Part shown: piece by piece, positions 17,831 through 26,387 of the stretch
Layout: each line of letters starts with the position of its first letter
Position numbering within the stretch: position 1 is the stretch's first letter
Source of the DNA: Rhodococcus sp. CH91
GTDB lineage: Bacteria; Actinomycetota; Actinomycetes; Mycobacteriales; Mycobacteriaceae
Direction: 5' to 3'
Assembly (NCBI RefSeq): GCF_022554085.1
Contig: NZ_JAKFYR010000005.1
Location: 186,001 to 250,000, forward strand
DNA: 64,000 nt
Translations under genes and position numbers: made by a program
The notes under the pieces: generated by a model
What the model saw: only the letters and a program-made list of their open reading frames with translations
What the model was told of the DNA's origin: nothing
The model's database searches: none

Positions 17831-19294
17831 TCAGTTCTTGGCGGCCGAGATCCCCGCGCGACGTCCGAAGAAGCTTCCGTCACCGAGAGAGGTGCCGCTG
17901 GCGTAGCCCCACGCGCACACTCCGGACGTGCACCGCCCGGCGGCGTACAGCCCCGGGATCGGCTCTCCGGAGACGTGCAGCACCTCCGAGTTCACCGACG
18001 TGCGCAGTCCTCCGAGCGTGAAACCCGCGGTGCAATTGCGCAGATCCAGTGCGGCGACCGGGGACCCGATGGGTGCGACCCATTCGCTCTTCTTGCCCAG
18101 CACCGGATCGTTCCCCTCCGCGGCGTGCCTGTTGTACACCTCGACCGTCGCCTGCAGCGTTCCGGCCGGCAACTCCATGTCGGATTCGAGTTCGGCGACG
18201 GTCTCTGCGACCCACTTCGGCCGGAATCGGAAGAAAGGCGTCGAACTCGTTGCTGCACAGCCCTCGTCGTAGGCGCTTTCGTCGATGATCAGATAGGCCT
18301 GGTTGTCGTTCTTCAGCAGCGTCAGCTGGCCGATGCGGCCCGGATAGGTGTCCTCGGGGACGTATCGCTGACCGCGCCCGTTGACGAGGATGCCGCGCGC
18401 CATCAGCTGGGGGTCGCCGAAGAAGGCCACTTCGGTGGCGTCCATGTGGGCGAGGTCGGCGCCGAGCGCCTGTGCCATGCGGATCGCGCGTCCGTCGTGC
18501 TCTTCGATCGCGGCTCCCGGACGGCCGCTGAGCTGCGGCGCGTACGACTCGACCATCTCCTTGTTGTAGGCGAAACTGCCGGTCGCCAGGACCACTCCAC
18601 GCCGGGCGCGGATGTGCACATCCTTGCCGTACTGCTTGGCGGCGACACCGACGACACGGCCCCCGGCGTCGACGATCAACCGCTGCACACGCACGTCGTA
18701 CTCGGCACGGACGCCGAGCTCCTCGGCGACCTGCGAGAGCGGCTGCATGAGCATGAACCCGCCACCCTTCTCGCCCGTTCGCTTGTCGGTCATCTGCGGG
18801 ACATGCCCGCGCGGAGCGGGCTTGGCGATCACGTTGAACGGCGCCGAGTTCTCGCCTCCGGAGTACATGAGCCCGTCGTCACCGGGAATCTCCCAGCCGG
18901 GCTCACCCCAGAAGCTCTCCTTGAACACGACACCGTTGGCCACGAGCCAGTCGTAGTGCTCGACGCTGCCCTCGCAGTACTCGGTGATCTTGGCTTCGTC
19001 GGCACCCGGCCCGAGGGCGGCGAGCATGAACGTCTTCATGTTCTCGGGCGTGTCCTCGAAGCCCAGCGCCTTCTGCAGTCCGGTGCCGCCCCCGAGATAG
19101 ACGATCCCGCCCGACAGCGAGGCGGCGCCACCCCAGCCGCCGGTCCGTTCGAGGACGAGCACCTCGGCGCCGGCGCGGGCTGCTTCGATGGAGGCGGACA
19201 CTCCGGCGATGCCGTAGCCGGCGACGACGACGTCGGCCTCGTGGTCCCAGTCGGTGACCCGGTCGGCGGGGACGGGGTGCAGGTCGGTGCTCAT
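17831..19294 (-). CDS. FAD-binding dehydrogenase (fumarate reductase / 3-ketosteroid dehydrogenase superfamily)
   Basis: 487 residues of the FAD_binding_2 family. The dinucleotide-binding VVVAGYGIAGVSASIEA is at about 23-39, and the C-terminal FAD-closing segment GLYAAGRCTSGVCAWGYASG precedes TSLGDGSFFGR. The family includes 3-ketosteroid delta1- and delta4-dehydrogenases, fumarate reductases and flavocytochromes. The known KstD C-terminal active-site pattern is not obvious, so a ketosteroid substrate is suggested mainly by neighbours (cholesterol-oxidase-like gene, KstR-like regulator). It is likely co-transcribed from the LLM gene 22 bp upstream. Confidence 0.82.
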   Translation of the reverse strand: MSTDLHPVPADRVTDWDHEADVVVAGYGIAGVSASIEAARAGAEVLVLERTGGWGGAASLSGGIVYLGGGTGLQKALGFEDTPENMKTFMLAALGPGADEAKITEYCEGSVEHYDWLVANGVVFKESFWGEPGWEIPGDDGLMYSGGENSAPFNVIAKPAPRGHVPQMTDKRTGEKGGGFMLMQPLSQVAEELGVRAEYDVRVQRLIVDAGGRVVGVAAKQYGKDVHIRARRGVVLATGSFAYNKEMVESYAPQLSGRPGAAIEEHDGRAIRMAQALGADLAHMDATEVAFFGDPQLMARGILVNGRGQRYVPEDTYPGRIGQLTLLKNDNQAYLIIDESAYDEGCAATSSTPFFRFRPKWVAETVAELESDMELPAGTLQATVEVYNRHAAEGNDPVLGKKSEWVAPIGSPVAALDLRNCTAGFTLGGLRTSVNSEVLHVSGEPIPGLYAAGRCTSGVCAWGYASGTSLGDGSFFGRRAGISAAKN

Positions 19295-19316
19295 GGTGTT
19301 CCGTTCCGGTAGGCGA

Positions 19317-20162
19317 TCAGTGGTCGAGTTTCGAAGCGAGCCGGTCGATGTACGCCACGACGTCCTCGGCGGAGCGGTCGGGCAGGCCGAAGATCACCTC
19401 GGTGACCCCGGCGTCCTCCCAGCGCTTCAGTTGCTCGCCGTCGTACCGCCCTGCCAGCGCGAGGATCTCGGGGTTCCCGGAGCGCCCGGCGTCCGCCCAC
19501 GCCTTGTGCAGGCGCGCGAGGTTGTCGACGACGTTGTTCTCGGTAGGCGTGGTGATCCAGCCGTCCGCGGAACGGACGATCCATTCGAAGTTCCGGTCGG
19601 TCGACCCCGCGCCGAGGAAGATCGGCGGGCGTGGCCGTTGCACGGGTTTGGGCCATGCCCAGCTCGATCCGAAGCTCACGAAGCGACCCTCGTAGGACGC
19701 CTCCTCCTCCGTCCACAGGGCCTGCATCGCTTCGAGGTATTCGCGCAGGGCGGTTCGCTTCTGCTTCGGCGGCACCCCGTGATCGGCGAGTTCTTCTGCG
19801 TTCCATCCGAATCCGACTCCGAAGCGCACGCGCCCGCCGGAGAGGTGATCGAGGCTCGCCACGGTCTTGGCGAGGGTGATGGGATCGTGCTCGAGGGGCA
19901 GCGCGACCGATGTGCCCAGCGTGATCGTCGATGTCACCGCGGCTGCGAGACCGAGTGCCACCCATGGGTCGAGGGTGCGCATGTAGCGGTCGTCGGGCAG
20001 CGACGCGTCGCCCGTTCCGGGATGGGCGGATCGGCGGTGGACGGGGATGTGGGTGTGCTCGGGGACGTAGAAGCTGTCGAAGCCGCGGCTTTCCGCGGTT
20101 GCGGCGGCGACGTCGGGCCGGATTCCCCGGTCGCTCGTGAACAGGGTGATTCCGTGGCGCAC
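19317..20162 (-). CDS. LLM-class F420-dependent oxidoreductase (TIGR03619-like)
   Basis: 281 residues from a GTG. Luciferase-like barrel motifs include GFDSFYVPEHTHIP, the ITLGTSVALPLEHDP strand and GRVRFGVGFGWNAEEL. Probably F420-dependent. It heads a two-gene operon with the FAD dehydrogenase. Its upstream region carries a KstR-type box (20195-20208) and a 22-bp palindrome (20226-20247), so the operon is probably repressed by the divergent KstR-like TetR. Reaction not known. Confidence 0.84.
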   Translation of the reverse strand: MRHGITLFTSDRGIRPDVAAATAESRGFDSFYVPEHTHIPVHRRSAHPGTGDASLPDDRYMRTLDPWVALGLAAAVTSTITLGTSVALPLEHDPITLAKTVASLDHLSGGRVRFGVGFGWNAEELADHGVPPKQKRTALREYLEAMQALWTEEEASYEGRFVSFGSSWAWPKPVQRPRPPIFLGAGSTDRNFEWIVRSADGWITTPTENNVVDNLARLHKAWADAGRSGNPEILALAGRYDGEQLKRWEDAGVTEVIFGLPDRSAEDVVAYIDRLASKLDH

Positions 20163-20194
20163 GATTGCCCCTCTCCTGAAGATGACGCAGAAAA

Positions 20195-20208
20195 TGTAAC
20201 GCGTTCTA
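20195..20208. promoter_or_regulatory. KstR-type operator box
   Basis: TGTAACGCGTTCTA fits the KstR consensus TnnAACnnGTTnnA at every fixed position. It lies 33 bp upstream of the LLM gene start and 117 bp upstream of the divergent KstR-like regulator. KstR represses cholesterol-catabolism genes in mycobacteria and rhodococci. The local protein at 20325 or a chromosomal KstR could bind here. Confidence 0.66.
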
Positions 20209-20225
20209 CATCCTGAGGGAAGAGA

Positions 20226-20247
20226 TTTCCGGACACCTGTCCGGAAA
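20226..20247. promoter_or_regulatory. perfect 22-bp palindrome, relative of the 6427/10232 operator
   Basis: Arms TTTCCGGACA (20226-20235) and TGTCCGGAAA (20238-20247) are perfect inverted repeats around CC. The inner TTCCGGACA/TGTCCGGAA has the same architecture as the 9-2-9 operators at 6427 and 10232, differing at C/T and G/A positions in each half site. It sits in the divergent LLM/tetR spacer beside a KstR-type box. Confidence 0.65.
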
Positions 20248-20324
20248 AGCCCTCGGGACGGCTCCGGAAAGGCGCCGGGCCACGCTGAACTATCCTCGAA
20301 CGGGTAGGAACGGAAGGTGGCGTG

Positions 20325-21008
20325 ATGACGGAGCAGTCGACGACGGGGGCCGTGAACGAGGGGCAATCGTCGGCGCAGCCGTCGAGGGCGGGCCTCGCGT
20401 CCGCGCAGTCACCCGGTGCGGGCCTGCGGCCCGCGCAGCGGGCGCGGTACATGCGGATCATCGCTTCGGCCGAAGAACTCGCCGCGGAAGGCGGATACGA
20501 CGCGGTGCAGATGCGGGCGGTCGCCGACCGCTCGGGTGTCGCCCTCGGCACGGTCTATCGCTACTTTCCGTCGAAGAACCATCTGCTCGTGGTGGCACTC
20601 GTGCTCGAGTTCGAGCGGGCCGCCGAAAGCATCGCCGCCGCGGAGATTCCCGGCGACAGTGCCGCAGAACGTCTCATGGGCGTACTCCGGGGAGTTCTGC
20701 CCCGGCTCTCCGAGAATCCGCTGCGGTACGACGCCCTCGTCCGGGCGGCGATGTTCGCCGACGCGTCCTCGGCGCCCGAACTCGATCGCCTCGGCGATGT
20801 CCTCACCCTGTTGTTCGCGCAGGCGGCGGGGATCGACATCGTCACCGAAGAGGTGCTCAACGCCGTACGGATCATCGCGGACGTCTGGATGTCCTCGCTC
20901 GTGGCTTGGGTTGCGGGAAGGTACGGCGTCGACGACGTGCTCGCCCACATGGACACCGCGGTCACGCTCGTGTTCGAGCGCTTGAACGCGCGGCAGCGGG
21001 CGGGCTGA
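20325..21008 (+). CDS. KstR-like TetR-family regulator
   Basis: 227 residues. A Gly/Ser/Ala-rich 40-residue N-terminal tail, including two imperfect SAQPSRAG-like repeats, precedes a DNA-binding domain with GGYDAVQMRAVADRSGVALG and YRYFPSKNHLL. That domain is close to what I recall of KstR, the cholesterol-catabolism repressor. The C-terminal domain, with FADASSAPELDRL and ISDVWMSSL-like helices, also follows KstR. It may sense a steroid CoA thioester. It is divergent from the LLM/FAD operon with a KstR-type box between. It could be KstR itself or a paralogue. Confidence 0.85.
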   Translation: MTEQSTTGAVNEGQSSAQPSRAGLASAQSPGAGLRPAQRARYMRIIASAEELAAEGGYDAVQMRAVADRSGVALGTVYRYFPSKNHLLVVALVLEFERAAESIAAAEIPGDSAAERLMGVLRGVLPRLSENPLRYDALVRAAMFADASSAPELDRLGDVLTLLFAQAAGIDIVTEEVLNAVRIIADVWMSSLVAWVAGRYGVDDVLAHMDTAVTLVFERLNARQRAG

Positions 21009-21022
21009 CACCCGCCCGCTGC
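20993..21022. terminator. bidirectional hairpin at the KstR-like gene stop
   Basis: Perfect 12-bp arms GCAGCGGGCGGG and CCCGCCCGCTGC enclose a six-base loop that contains the TGA stop of the tetR gene. The convergent secreted-protein gene ends 14 bases further on. Shared terminator. Confidence 0.72.
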
Positions 21023-21035
21023 CGCCGGACGTCGA

Positions 21036-21860
21036 TCAGGGGGCCGGAACGTCCACGATGCCGATCGTGGGCAGGAAGAAGCACGAGGCCTCGCCGTTCT
21101 GTACCGTGCCGAAGACTGCCGACAGCACGGTTCCCGAGCCCGTCTCGACCGGCGCGACCCGCACGCCACCCATGGGCAGCGTGTCGGCGATGAAGCGCTC
21201 GATCGCCTGTTCGACGACGCCGCGGAGTTGAGGCGGGACGGAGGTCGGTATGGCTCCTGCGGCCGCCTGCTCCGGTGTCCCCATCGGCACGAACCCGCCC
21301 TGGAAGGTGTTGATGTTGAACCAGGCCAGCTGCATTCCGGACGCGTCCGCGTCGCTCTCGAGGCCGAGGGGGACGAAGGCGAAGAGGGTTTCGGCGGGGT
21401 CGACGACGTTCACGGTTCCCGGCAGGGGCGCGAGGTCGTAGTCGGGCCACGGGCCGGGTAGCGCGCCCGCCATCGCCGGAACGGTTCCCAGGGGGAGGTC
21501 GCCGTCGGCGGTGCAGAACGGGGCGCCGGTGGGGTAGAGGAACGGTTCGATGCCGAGGCGGCGCAGGAACTCCATCCCGTCCTCGTAGGCTCCGAGGGGT
21601 GTCGATTCGGCTGCGTCGACAGCGCTTCCGCGTGCGTTCGCGATGGCCTCGGCCGCGGCGAGTGCCACCGGATCGCCGCCGGGCAGCGCGCGGAGGGCGC
21701 CGAGGATCCCGGAGAGCGGGCTTTCGGCGGGTGCTGCGACCGGAGGATCCGCCGGCGCCGGATCCGCCGCGGCGACGGCGGGGAGCATCAGGCCGGCGGC
21801 GAGCGCGAGCGATGCGGCCGCCGTGAAGCGGTGGGGTCGGCGGCGGTGTCTGCGGCTCAT
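21036..21860 (-). CDS. secreted protein of unknown function
   Basis: 274 residues with a clear Sec signal: basic start (RRHRRRPHRF), a hydrophobic core and an Ala-rich cleavage region near residue 32 (AAADP). A Pro/Ala linker follows, then a globular domain with two Cys (PFCTADG and ASCFFLP) that could form a disulfide, and an FNINTFQGGFVPMG segment. I do not recognise the family; similar small exported proteins are common in Corynebacteriales. GAGGAG precedes the ATG. The promoter region has a perfect 9-bp-arm palindrome. Confidence 0.75.
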   Translation of the reverse strand: MSRRHRRRPHRFTAAASLALAAGLMLPAVAAADPAPADPPVAAPAESPLSGILGALRALPGGDPVALAAAEAIANARGSAVDAAESTPLGAYEDGMEFLRRLGIEPFLYPTGAPFCTADGDLPLGTVPAMAGALPGPWPDYDLAPLPGTVNVVDPAETLFAFVPLGLESDADASGMQLAWFNINTFQGGFVPMGTPEQAAAGAIPTSVPPQLRGVVEQAIERFIADTLPMGGVRVAPVETGSGTVLSAVFGTVQNGEASCFFLPTIGIVDVPAP

Positions 21861-21903
21861 GGGGCTCTCCTCGGGATCGTGGCACCGGACTGGTCTCTGT
21901 CTA

Positions 21904-21926
21904 ACTCTAAACTAGAGGTTTAGAGT
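21904..21926. promoter_or_regulatory. perfect inverted repeat upstream of the secreted-protein gene
   Basis: ACTCTAAAC (21904-21912) and GTTTAGAGT (21918-21926) are perfect 9-bp arms around TAGAG. The site is AT-rich within GC-rich surroundings and ends 44 bp upstream of the ATG at 21860. It looks like a repressor operator, possibly overlapping the promoter. No candidate regulator is adjacent. Confidence 0.55.
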
Positions 21927-21949
21927 GTGACCGTCCCAGGAGACCACAA

Positions 21950-21977
21950 GGGCGGCGCCCCTGCCAGAGCGCCGCCC
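21950..21977 (-). terminator. hairpin downstream of metP-metS
   Basis: Nine-bp arms GGGCGGCGC and GCGCCGCCC enclose a ten-base loop, beginning 44 bp after the metS stop on the minus strand. There is no U-run, as is common in actinobacteria. Confidence 0.6.
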
Positions 21978-22020
21978 CGTGGTGTTACCGAACCGACATC
22001 CTCGCGGCCGGTCGTGACGG

Positions 22021-22128
22021 TCAGTCCGGATCGTCCGGATGTCTGCGCAGATGAAGGATGCTCAGTGCGAGACCACCCCACAGGGTGATCAGGGCGAGCA
22101 GCATCATGGCGACCGCTGCTGTGCTCAC
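22021..22128 (-). CDS. metS: MetS-like small subunit of the NSS methionine/alanine importer
   Basis: A 35-residue protein, translated by hand from a GTG that overlaps the transporter stop (GTGA). It has a single hydrophobic helix (AVAMMLLALITLWGGLALSIL) in two overlapping halves, followed by a basic/acidic tail HLRRHPDDPD. Length, topology and position directly after a sodium-dependent symporter match MetS, the subunit needed by MetP for methionine/alanine import in Corynebacterium. Easily missed because of its size. Confidence 0.85.
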   Translation of the reverse strand: MSTAAVAMMLLALITLWGGLALSILHLRRHPDDPD

Positions 22129-23735
22129 GGTGTACCTCCGGGGGACGAGGGGCCGGGTTCGTTCGGGGTGTTCTCTGCCGACACAGGGGCCTGGGCGGAC
22201 GGGGAGAGCGGGCGGTTCTCGTCGAGTTCGTACTCGCGATCGATGCCCTTACGCCACGGAATGAACGCCAACAGTACGGCGAGGACGATCACGCCGGCCT
22301 GGACACTCCACCCGAAGGCCGTGACCAGGCTGTCGGGCAGACCACCGTAACCGTCGCGGACACGATCCCGGATCTCGCTGAACAGCATGTACCCGAGCAC
22401 GAGCGGGGTGATCACCCCTGTGAACACCATCCAGCCCTTGCCGACCTTGAACGACGACACCGAATTGAGGTGGTCGCGGAGTTCGGGCAGACGGCGGTAG
22501 AGCCAGGCGACCACCACGAGCGACACGAAGGCGACGCCGACGATGCCGAACTGGTTCGCGAAGCGGTCCACCACATCGAGGGTGTTCAGGCCGGTCGTGG
22601 TGGGGAAGAGCAGCAACGACACGATCGCCGAGACGCCGCCGATGGCGAGGACCGCCGGTACCCGGCCGAGGCCGGTCTTGTCCTGGAAGGCCGAGACGGT
22701 GACCTGGATGATGCTGATCATCGACGTGAAACCGGCGAAGACGAGCGAGCCGAAGAACAGGACACCGAAGATCGGGCCGCCCGGCATCTCCGACACGATC
22801 GTCGGGAAGGCGATGAACGCGAGGCCGATCCCGCCCGCGACCACTTCGCCGACCTCGACACCCTGTGCCTGCGCCATGAAGCCCAGTGCGGAGAAGACAC
22901 CGATTCCGGCGAGCACCTCGAAGCTCGAGTTGGAGAATCCGACGACCAGTCCCGAACCGGTGAGGTTCGTCTTGCGCTTGAGGTACGACGCGTAGGTCAC
23001 CATGATGCCGAAGGCGACGGACAGCGAGAAGAAGATCTGTGCGTAGGCGGCGATCCACACTCCGGTGTCGGTCAGTGCCGACCAGTTCGGGCTGAAGAAG
23101 GCGTCCAGGCCGGTCGTCGCCCCGTCGAGGGTCAGTGCCCGGACGACGAGCGCGCCGAACAGCACGACCAGCAGCGGCACGAAGAAGCGGTTGGCATTGC
23201 CGATACCCCGCTGGACGCCCAGGGCGAGCACCGCGAGCGTCGCGATCCACACCAGGAGCAGCGTCCACGCCACTCCGGGGACGAAGTTCAGCCCGAAGGT
23301 CGCGTCGGGATCCTGGTCGAGGAACGAACTCATGAAGAAGCCCTCGGGGTCGTCACCCCACGCTTCGGTGAACGAGAAGAAGGTGTACCGAGCGGCCCAC
23401 GCCACGATCACGGCGTAGTACACGCCGATGACGAAGCACACCAGCACCTGCCACCAGCCGATGAACTCCGCTCCGCGGCGCAGCCTACGGAAGGCCAGCG
23501 GCGGCGATCCACGGAACTTGTGCCCGATCGCGTAGTCGAGCAGCAGGAGCGGGATGCCCGCGGTCAGCAGCGCGACCAGATAGGGGATCAGGAATGCGCC
23601 ACCCCCGTTCTCGTATGCGATGTACGGGAAACGCCAGATGTTGCCGAGTCCGACGGCCGAACCGATCGCGGCCATGATGAACACCGACCGGCCCGACCAG
23701 ACCTCCCGCTTACGTGTGACCTCTTGCTGTGCCAC
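22125..23735 (-). CDS. metP: sodium-dependent amino-acid transporter (MetP-like, NSS family)
   Basis: 536 residues with about 12 hydrophobic segments. The NSS sodium/substrate site is in AIGSAVGLGNIWRFPY near residue 30, followed by ENGGGAFLIPY. A GTG start is preceded by GGAGGG. Members import amino acids with Na+. The MetS gene overlapping its 3' end points to methionine and alanine, as in C. glutamicum MetPS. The C-terminal tail is cytosolic and Pro/Ser-rich. Confidence 0.88.
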   Translation of the reverse strand: MAQQEVTRKREVWSGRSVFIMAAIGSAVGLGNIWRFPYIAYENGGGAFLIPYLVALLTAGIPLLLLDYAIGHKFRGSPPLAFRRLRRGAEFIGWWQVLVCFVIGVYYAVIVAWAARYTFFSFTEAWGDDPEGFFMSSFLDQDPDATFGLNFVPGVAWTLLLVWIATLAVLALGVQRGIGNANRFFVPLLVVLFGALVVRALTLDGATTGLDAFFSPNWSALTDTGVWIAAYAQIFFSLSVAFGIMVTYASYLKRKTNLTGSGLVVGFSNSSFEVLAGIGVFSALGFMAQAQGVEVGEVVAGGIGLAFIAFPTIVSEMPGGPIFGVLFFGSLVFAGFTSMISIIQVTVSAFQDKTGLGRVPAVLAIGGVSAIVSLLLFPTTTGLNTLDVVDRFANQFGIVGVAFVSLVVVAWLYRRLPELRDHLNSVSSFKVGKGWMVFTGVITPLVLGYMLFSEIRDRVRDGYGGLPDSLVTAFGWSVQAGVIVLAVLLAFIPWRKGIDREYELDENRPLSPSAQAPVSAENTPNEPGPSSPGGTP

Positions 23736-23846
23736 GAACCACGTCCCTCCATTCGATCGGATGGAGCAACGCTAGCGCCCCGAGAGGTCCACGGGCGATT
23801 TTTCCCGTTCGAAGGTTCGGACCCCGCCGGCCGGGGGGACGACGAG

Positions 23847-24956
23847 CTAGTCGTCGTCCCAGATCTTGAGATGCGGGAGGCTCTCCTCGTCGTCCCGGCC
23901 GGTCCCGCGGTAGCGGAACGCGAAGACGATCCATCCCACCGCGGCCACCAGGACGAAACTGATCAGCCGGTAGACCACCACCGCCGACAGAGCCTGCGCA
24001 CCGGTCATCCCACTGGCGGTGAGAGCCGGCACCAGCACCGCGTCCATCACCCCGAGACCCGCGGGCAGCAGCGGGATGGCACGGCTCGTCGCCGTCCCGG
24101 CCGCATACGCGACCGCGATTCCCGCCAGGCTCGGGGCGCCGCCGACCGCGTAGGCGGCGAACGTCAGGCACGCGCCGTCGCACACCCAGTTCATCAGCGA
24201 CCAGCCGAAGGCCCGCGCCGCGTGCGGGCGATCCAGTTGCACCGCGCTCAGCTGGGCGACGATCTTCTTCCATGCGCGGGCCCCCCACTCCGCGGGCTTC
24301 TTCCGTATCCGGTTCACGGCCCGCAGGGCGAGCAGACCGATGGACTCGAAGGAACCCGGATTACCCGCCGCGTACTGGATGAGCAGGACCAGCAACAGCA
24401 ATCCGCCGATCGAGAAGATCAACGAGAACGGGTTGTTGCTGGCACCGACGAGAAGGGCACCCACGAGACCGAGAAGGGCGAGCCCGGCCGCCTGGAGCAG
24501 CCCGGCCATCACCAGCTGCCAGGTCGCGACCACCGGCGGAGCGCCCCAGTGGCGCATCTGCCGGTAGGTGAAGGTCGTCCCGACGACCGGTCCGCCCGGA
24601 AGGGTCACACTCATCGAGTTCGCCGCAAGCGCCACCGAGAGCGATTGCCGCTGTGAGACCTTCACCCCGGCGGCGGACAACAGTGCCCGCTGCACACGCG
24701 CGAAGGTGGACATCTCCGCCATGGACGCGCAGATCGCCGCGACGATCCAGGCCCAGTGCAGATGGTCGAGGCCGCGAACGCTGCTGGAGAGTTCCGGCCA
24801 CACGAGCACGACTTCGACGGTGAGCACCACCACCAGCAACCCGCCGACGATCCACTTCATACAGCGGCGCCGCTTCGGGGTGAACGGTCCTGTGCCCTCC
24901 GCCGGACCGTCGTCGGGTGTTCCGTCGTCCGGCGGCTTCGCGGTCTCGTCCGTCAT
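23847..24956 (-). CDS. YbhN/UPF0104-family integral membrane protein (flippase-like)
   Basis: 369 residues with an acidic cytosolic N terminus, a basic RRRCMK anchor and about eight membrane helices. The family motif appears as LPGGPVVGTTFTYRQMRHWG and PLLPAGLGVMDAVLVPAL. It is related to the LPG synthase/flippase membrane domain and has been linked to lipid or glycolipid transport. It lies directly after the PlsC-like gene, with start and stop codons abutting, suggesting a phospholipid or cell-envelope role. Confidence 0.8.
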   Translation of the reverse strand: MTDETAKPPDDGTPDDGPAEGTGPFTPKRRRCMKWIVGGLLVVVLTVEVVLVWPELSSSVRGLDHLHWAWIVAAICASMAEMSTFARVQRALLSAAGVKVSQRQSLSVALAANSMSVTLPGGPVVGTTFTYRQMRHWGAPPVVATWQLVMAGLLQAAGLALLGLVGALLVGASNNPFSLIFSIGGLLLLVLLIQYAAGNPGSFESIGLLALRAVNRIRKKPAEWGARAWKKIVAQLSAVQLDRPHAARAFGWSLMNWVCDGACLTFAAYAVGGAPSLAGIAVAYAAGTATSRAIPLLPAGLGVMDAVLVPALTASGMTGAQALSAVVVYRLISFVLVAAVGWIVFAFRYRGTGRDDEESLPHLKIWDDD

Positions 24957-26387
24957 CTAGTCGCTCGGCCAACTCGCGAGGGTGCGGCGGTAGAGATCCT
25001 CGACTTCGGCGATGTGCTCCGCGAGATTCTCCCGCGACCATCCGCTCACGTCGATCGGCTCGAGCACGGCCACGTCGACGGTGCCGGACCGCAACAGCGA
25101 CGAGTGCTTCCACAGGATCTCACCGGCGTTGCGGATCACGACCGGCACGATCGGAACTCCGGCCTGCATGGCGATACGGAAAGCACCCTTCTTGAATCTG
25201 CCGATTGCCGGGGTCAGCGACCGCGTGCCCTCGGGGGCGATGACGATCGACATCCCCTCCCGGAGGGTCTCGACGACCGGTTCGAGTGCGGCGACCGCCT
25301 GCGCGGTGTCGGTGCGATCGACGAAGGTCGCACCGACGAATCGGAGGAGCGGACCGAACAGCGGATCGTTGGCCATTTCCTTCTTGATCACGCCCGTGAA
25401 GTCCTGTCGCAGGACTTTCGCCAGCACGATCGGGTCGAGCTGGCTCTGGTGATTGAAGACGAACACCGCCGGACGGGTCGCCCACGCATTGGCTTCCCCC
25501 ACGATCCGCACGTCGACTCCGGCGAGCGCCAGCGAGACCTCCGAGCCGATGTTGATGATCGAGTCGAGTGCGGTCTTGCGGCTGCGATTGAGCAGCCCGA
25601 GACCGAGTCCGGTCCACACGGCGCCGACCAGCCCGCCGTATGCGGCAGCGGTCCGGACGAGTTCCTTCGTTCCCGGTGTGCCGCGTGGCCGGAAATGCAG
25701 GACCGGCCAGCCGCGTTCGAGGGCGATGCGTGCGAGCGTGCGATCGGGGTTGGTGGCCGTGGGATTGCCCGTGGCGGCGAGGAACTCCACGTCCTCGCCA
25801 CCGTTGGAGTACGAGTAGCTGCCGTCCGCGTCGATATCGTGTGTCTCGACGAAGTTGCGCGTGGCTTCCGCTTTTCCGCTGCGCCACAACGATCTACCGT
25901 CGACCCTGCCGGTGAGTACACCGTTCTCGACCTCGAGCGGGGTGTACAGGATGTGCTCGACGCCCAAGGCGTCTCCGGCGGCTTGAATCTGGTACCGCGA
26001 GGCCGACGAGGCGATCACCACGGTGTGACCGGCATTCTGATGCGCGCCGACGAGTTGCCAGGCTTCCGGATACAGGTGCCCGGCGATCGTCGTCATGAAC
26101 AGCCGGCTGCCGATCTCGTAGAGTTCGTCCTCGGTGTGCCCGCGCCACGCCTTGAACGCGATCGCGACGAACCGTTCGAAGTCTTCCTCGCTCTCCGTTC
26201 CGCGCAGCCCGTTGATCATCGTCGCGGCGAGTTCGGACGCCGAGACCTTCCCGGCGAGCATGCGATCGCGGAAGAAGTGGACACCGGAGAAGCCGTGCAC
26301 GATGGTGCCGTCGAAATCGAAGAAGGCCGCGATCTCGGGGCCGTGCGGACCTGTGCGTACCCGTTCGATGGCCTGCTCGATGTTCAC
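24957..26387 (-). CDS. HAD-IB phosphatase / 1-acylglycerol-3-phosphate acyltransferase fusion
   Basis: 476 residues with two domains. The N-terminal HAD-IB domain has the nucleophile motif FFDFDGTIV, SSASRYQI and a later NGGEDVEFL acidic motif. The C-terminal PlsC domain has NHQSQLD (HX4D) and PEGTRS. It resembles Rv2483c. PlsC acylates lysophosphatidate to phosphatidate, and the HAD part may dephosphorylate a lipid intermediate. A GTG start overlaps the plsB stop (GTGA), so the two acyltransferases are translated together, giving the two successive acylations of glycerol-3-phosphate. Confidence 0.9.
   Translation of the reverse strand: MNIEQAIERVRTGPHGPEIAAFFDFDGTIVHGFSGVHFFRDRMLAGKVSASELAATMINGLRGTESEEDFERFVAIAFKAWRGHTEDELYEIGSRLFMTTIAGHLYPEAWQLVGAHQNAGHTVVIASSASRYQIQAAGDALGVEHILYTPLEVENGVLTGRVDGRSLWRSGKAEATRNFVETHDIDADGSYSYSNGGEDVEFLAATGNPTATNPDRTLARIALERGWPVLHFRPRGTPGTKELVRTAAAYGGLVGAVWTGLGLGLLNRSRKTALDSIINIGSEVSLALAGVDVRIVGEANAWATRPAVFVFNHQSQLDPIVLAKVLRQDFTGVIKKEMANDPLFGPLLRFVGATFVDRTDTAQAVAALEPVVETLREGMSIVIAPEGTRSLTPAIGRFKKGAFRIAMQAGVPIVPVVIRNAGEILWKHSSLLRSGTVDVAVLEPIDVSGWSRENLAEHIAEVEDLYRRTLASWPSD

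Noticed and set aside
23750-23769. CTCCAT/ATGGAG inverted repeat upstream of metP.
   Set aside because: One arm is simply the metP ribosome-binding region in complement and the arms are six bases; no reason to call it an operator.
22470-24656. 728-residue plus-strand open frame opposite the transporter and flippase genes.
   Set aside because: Strongly Glu/Arg/His/Asp-biased shadow of the hydrophobic minus-strand genes; no domain recognisable.
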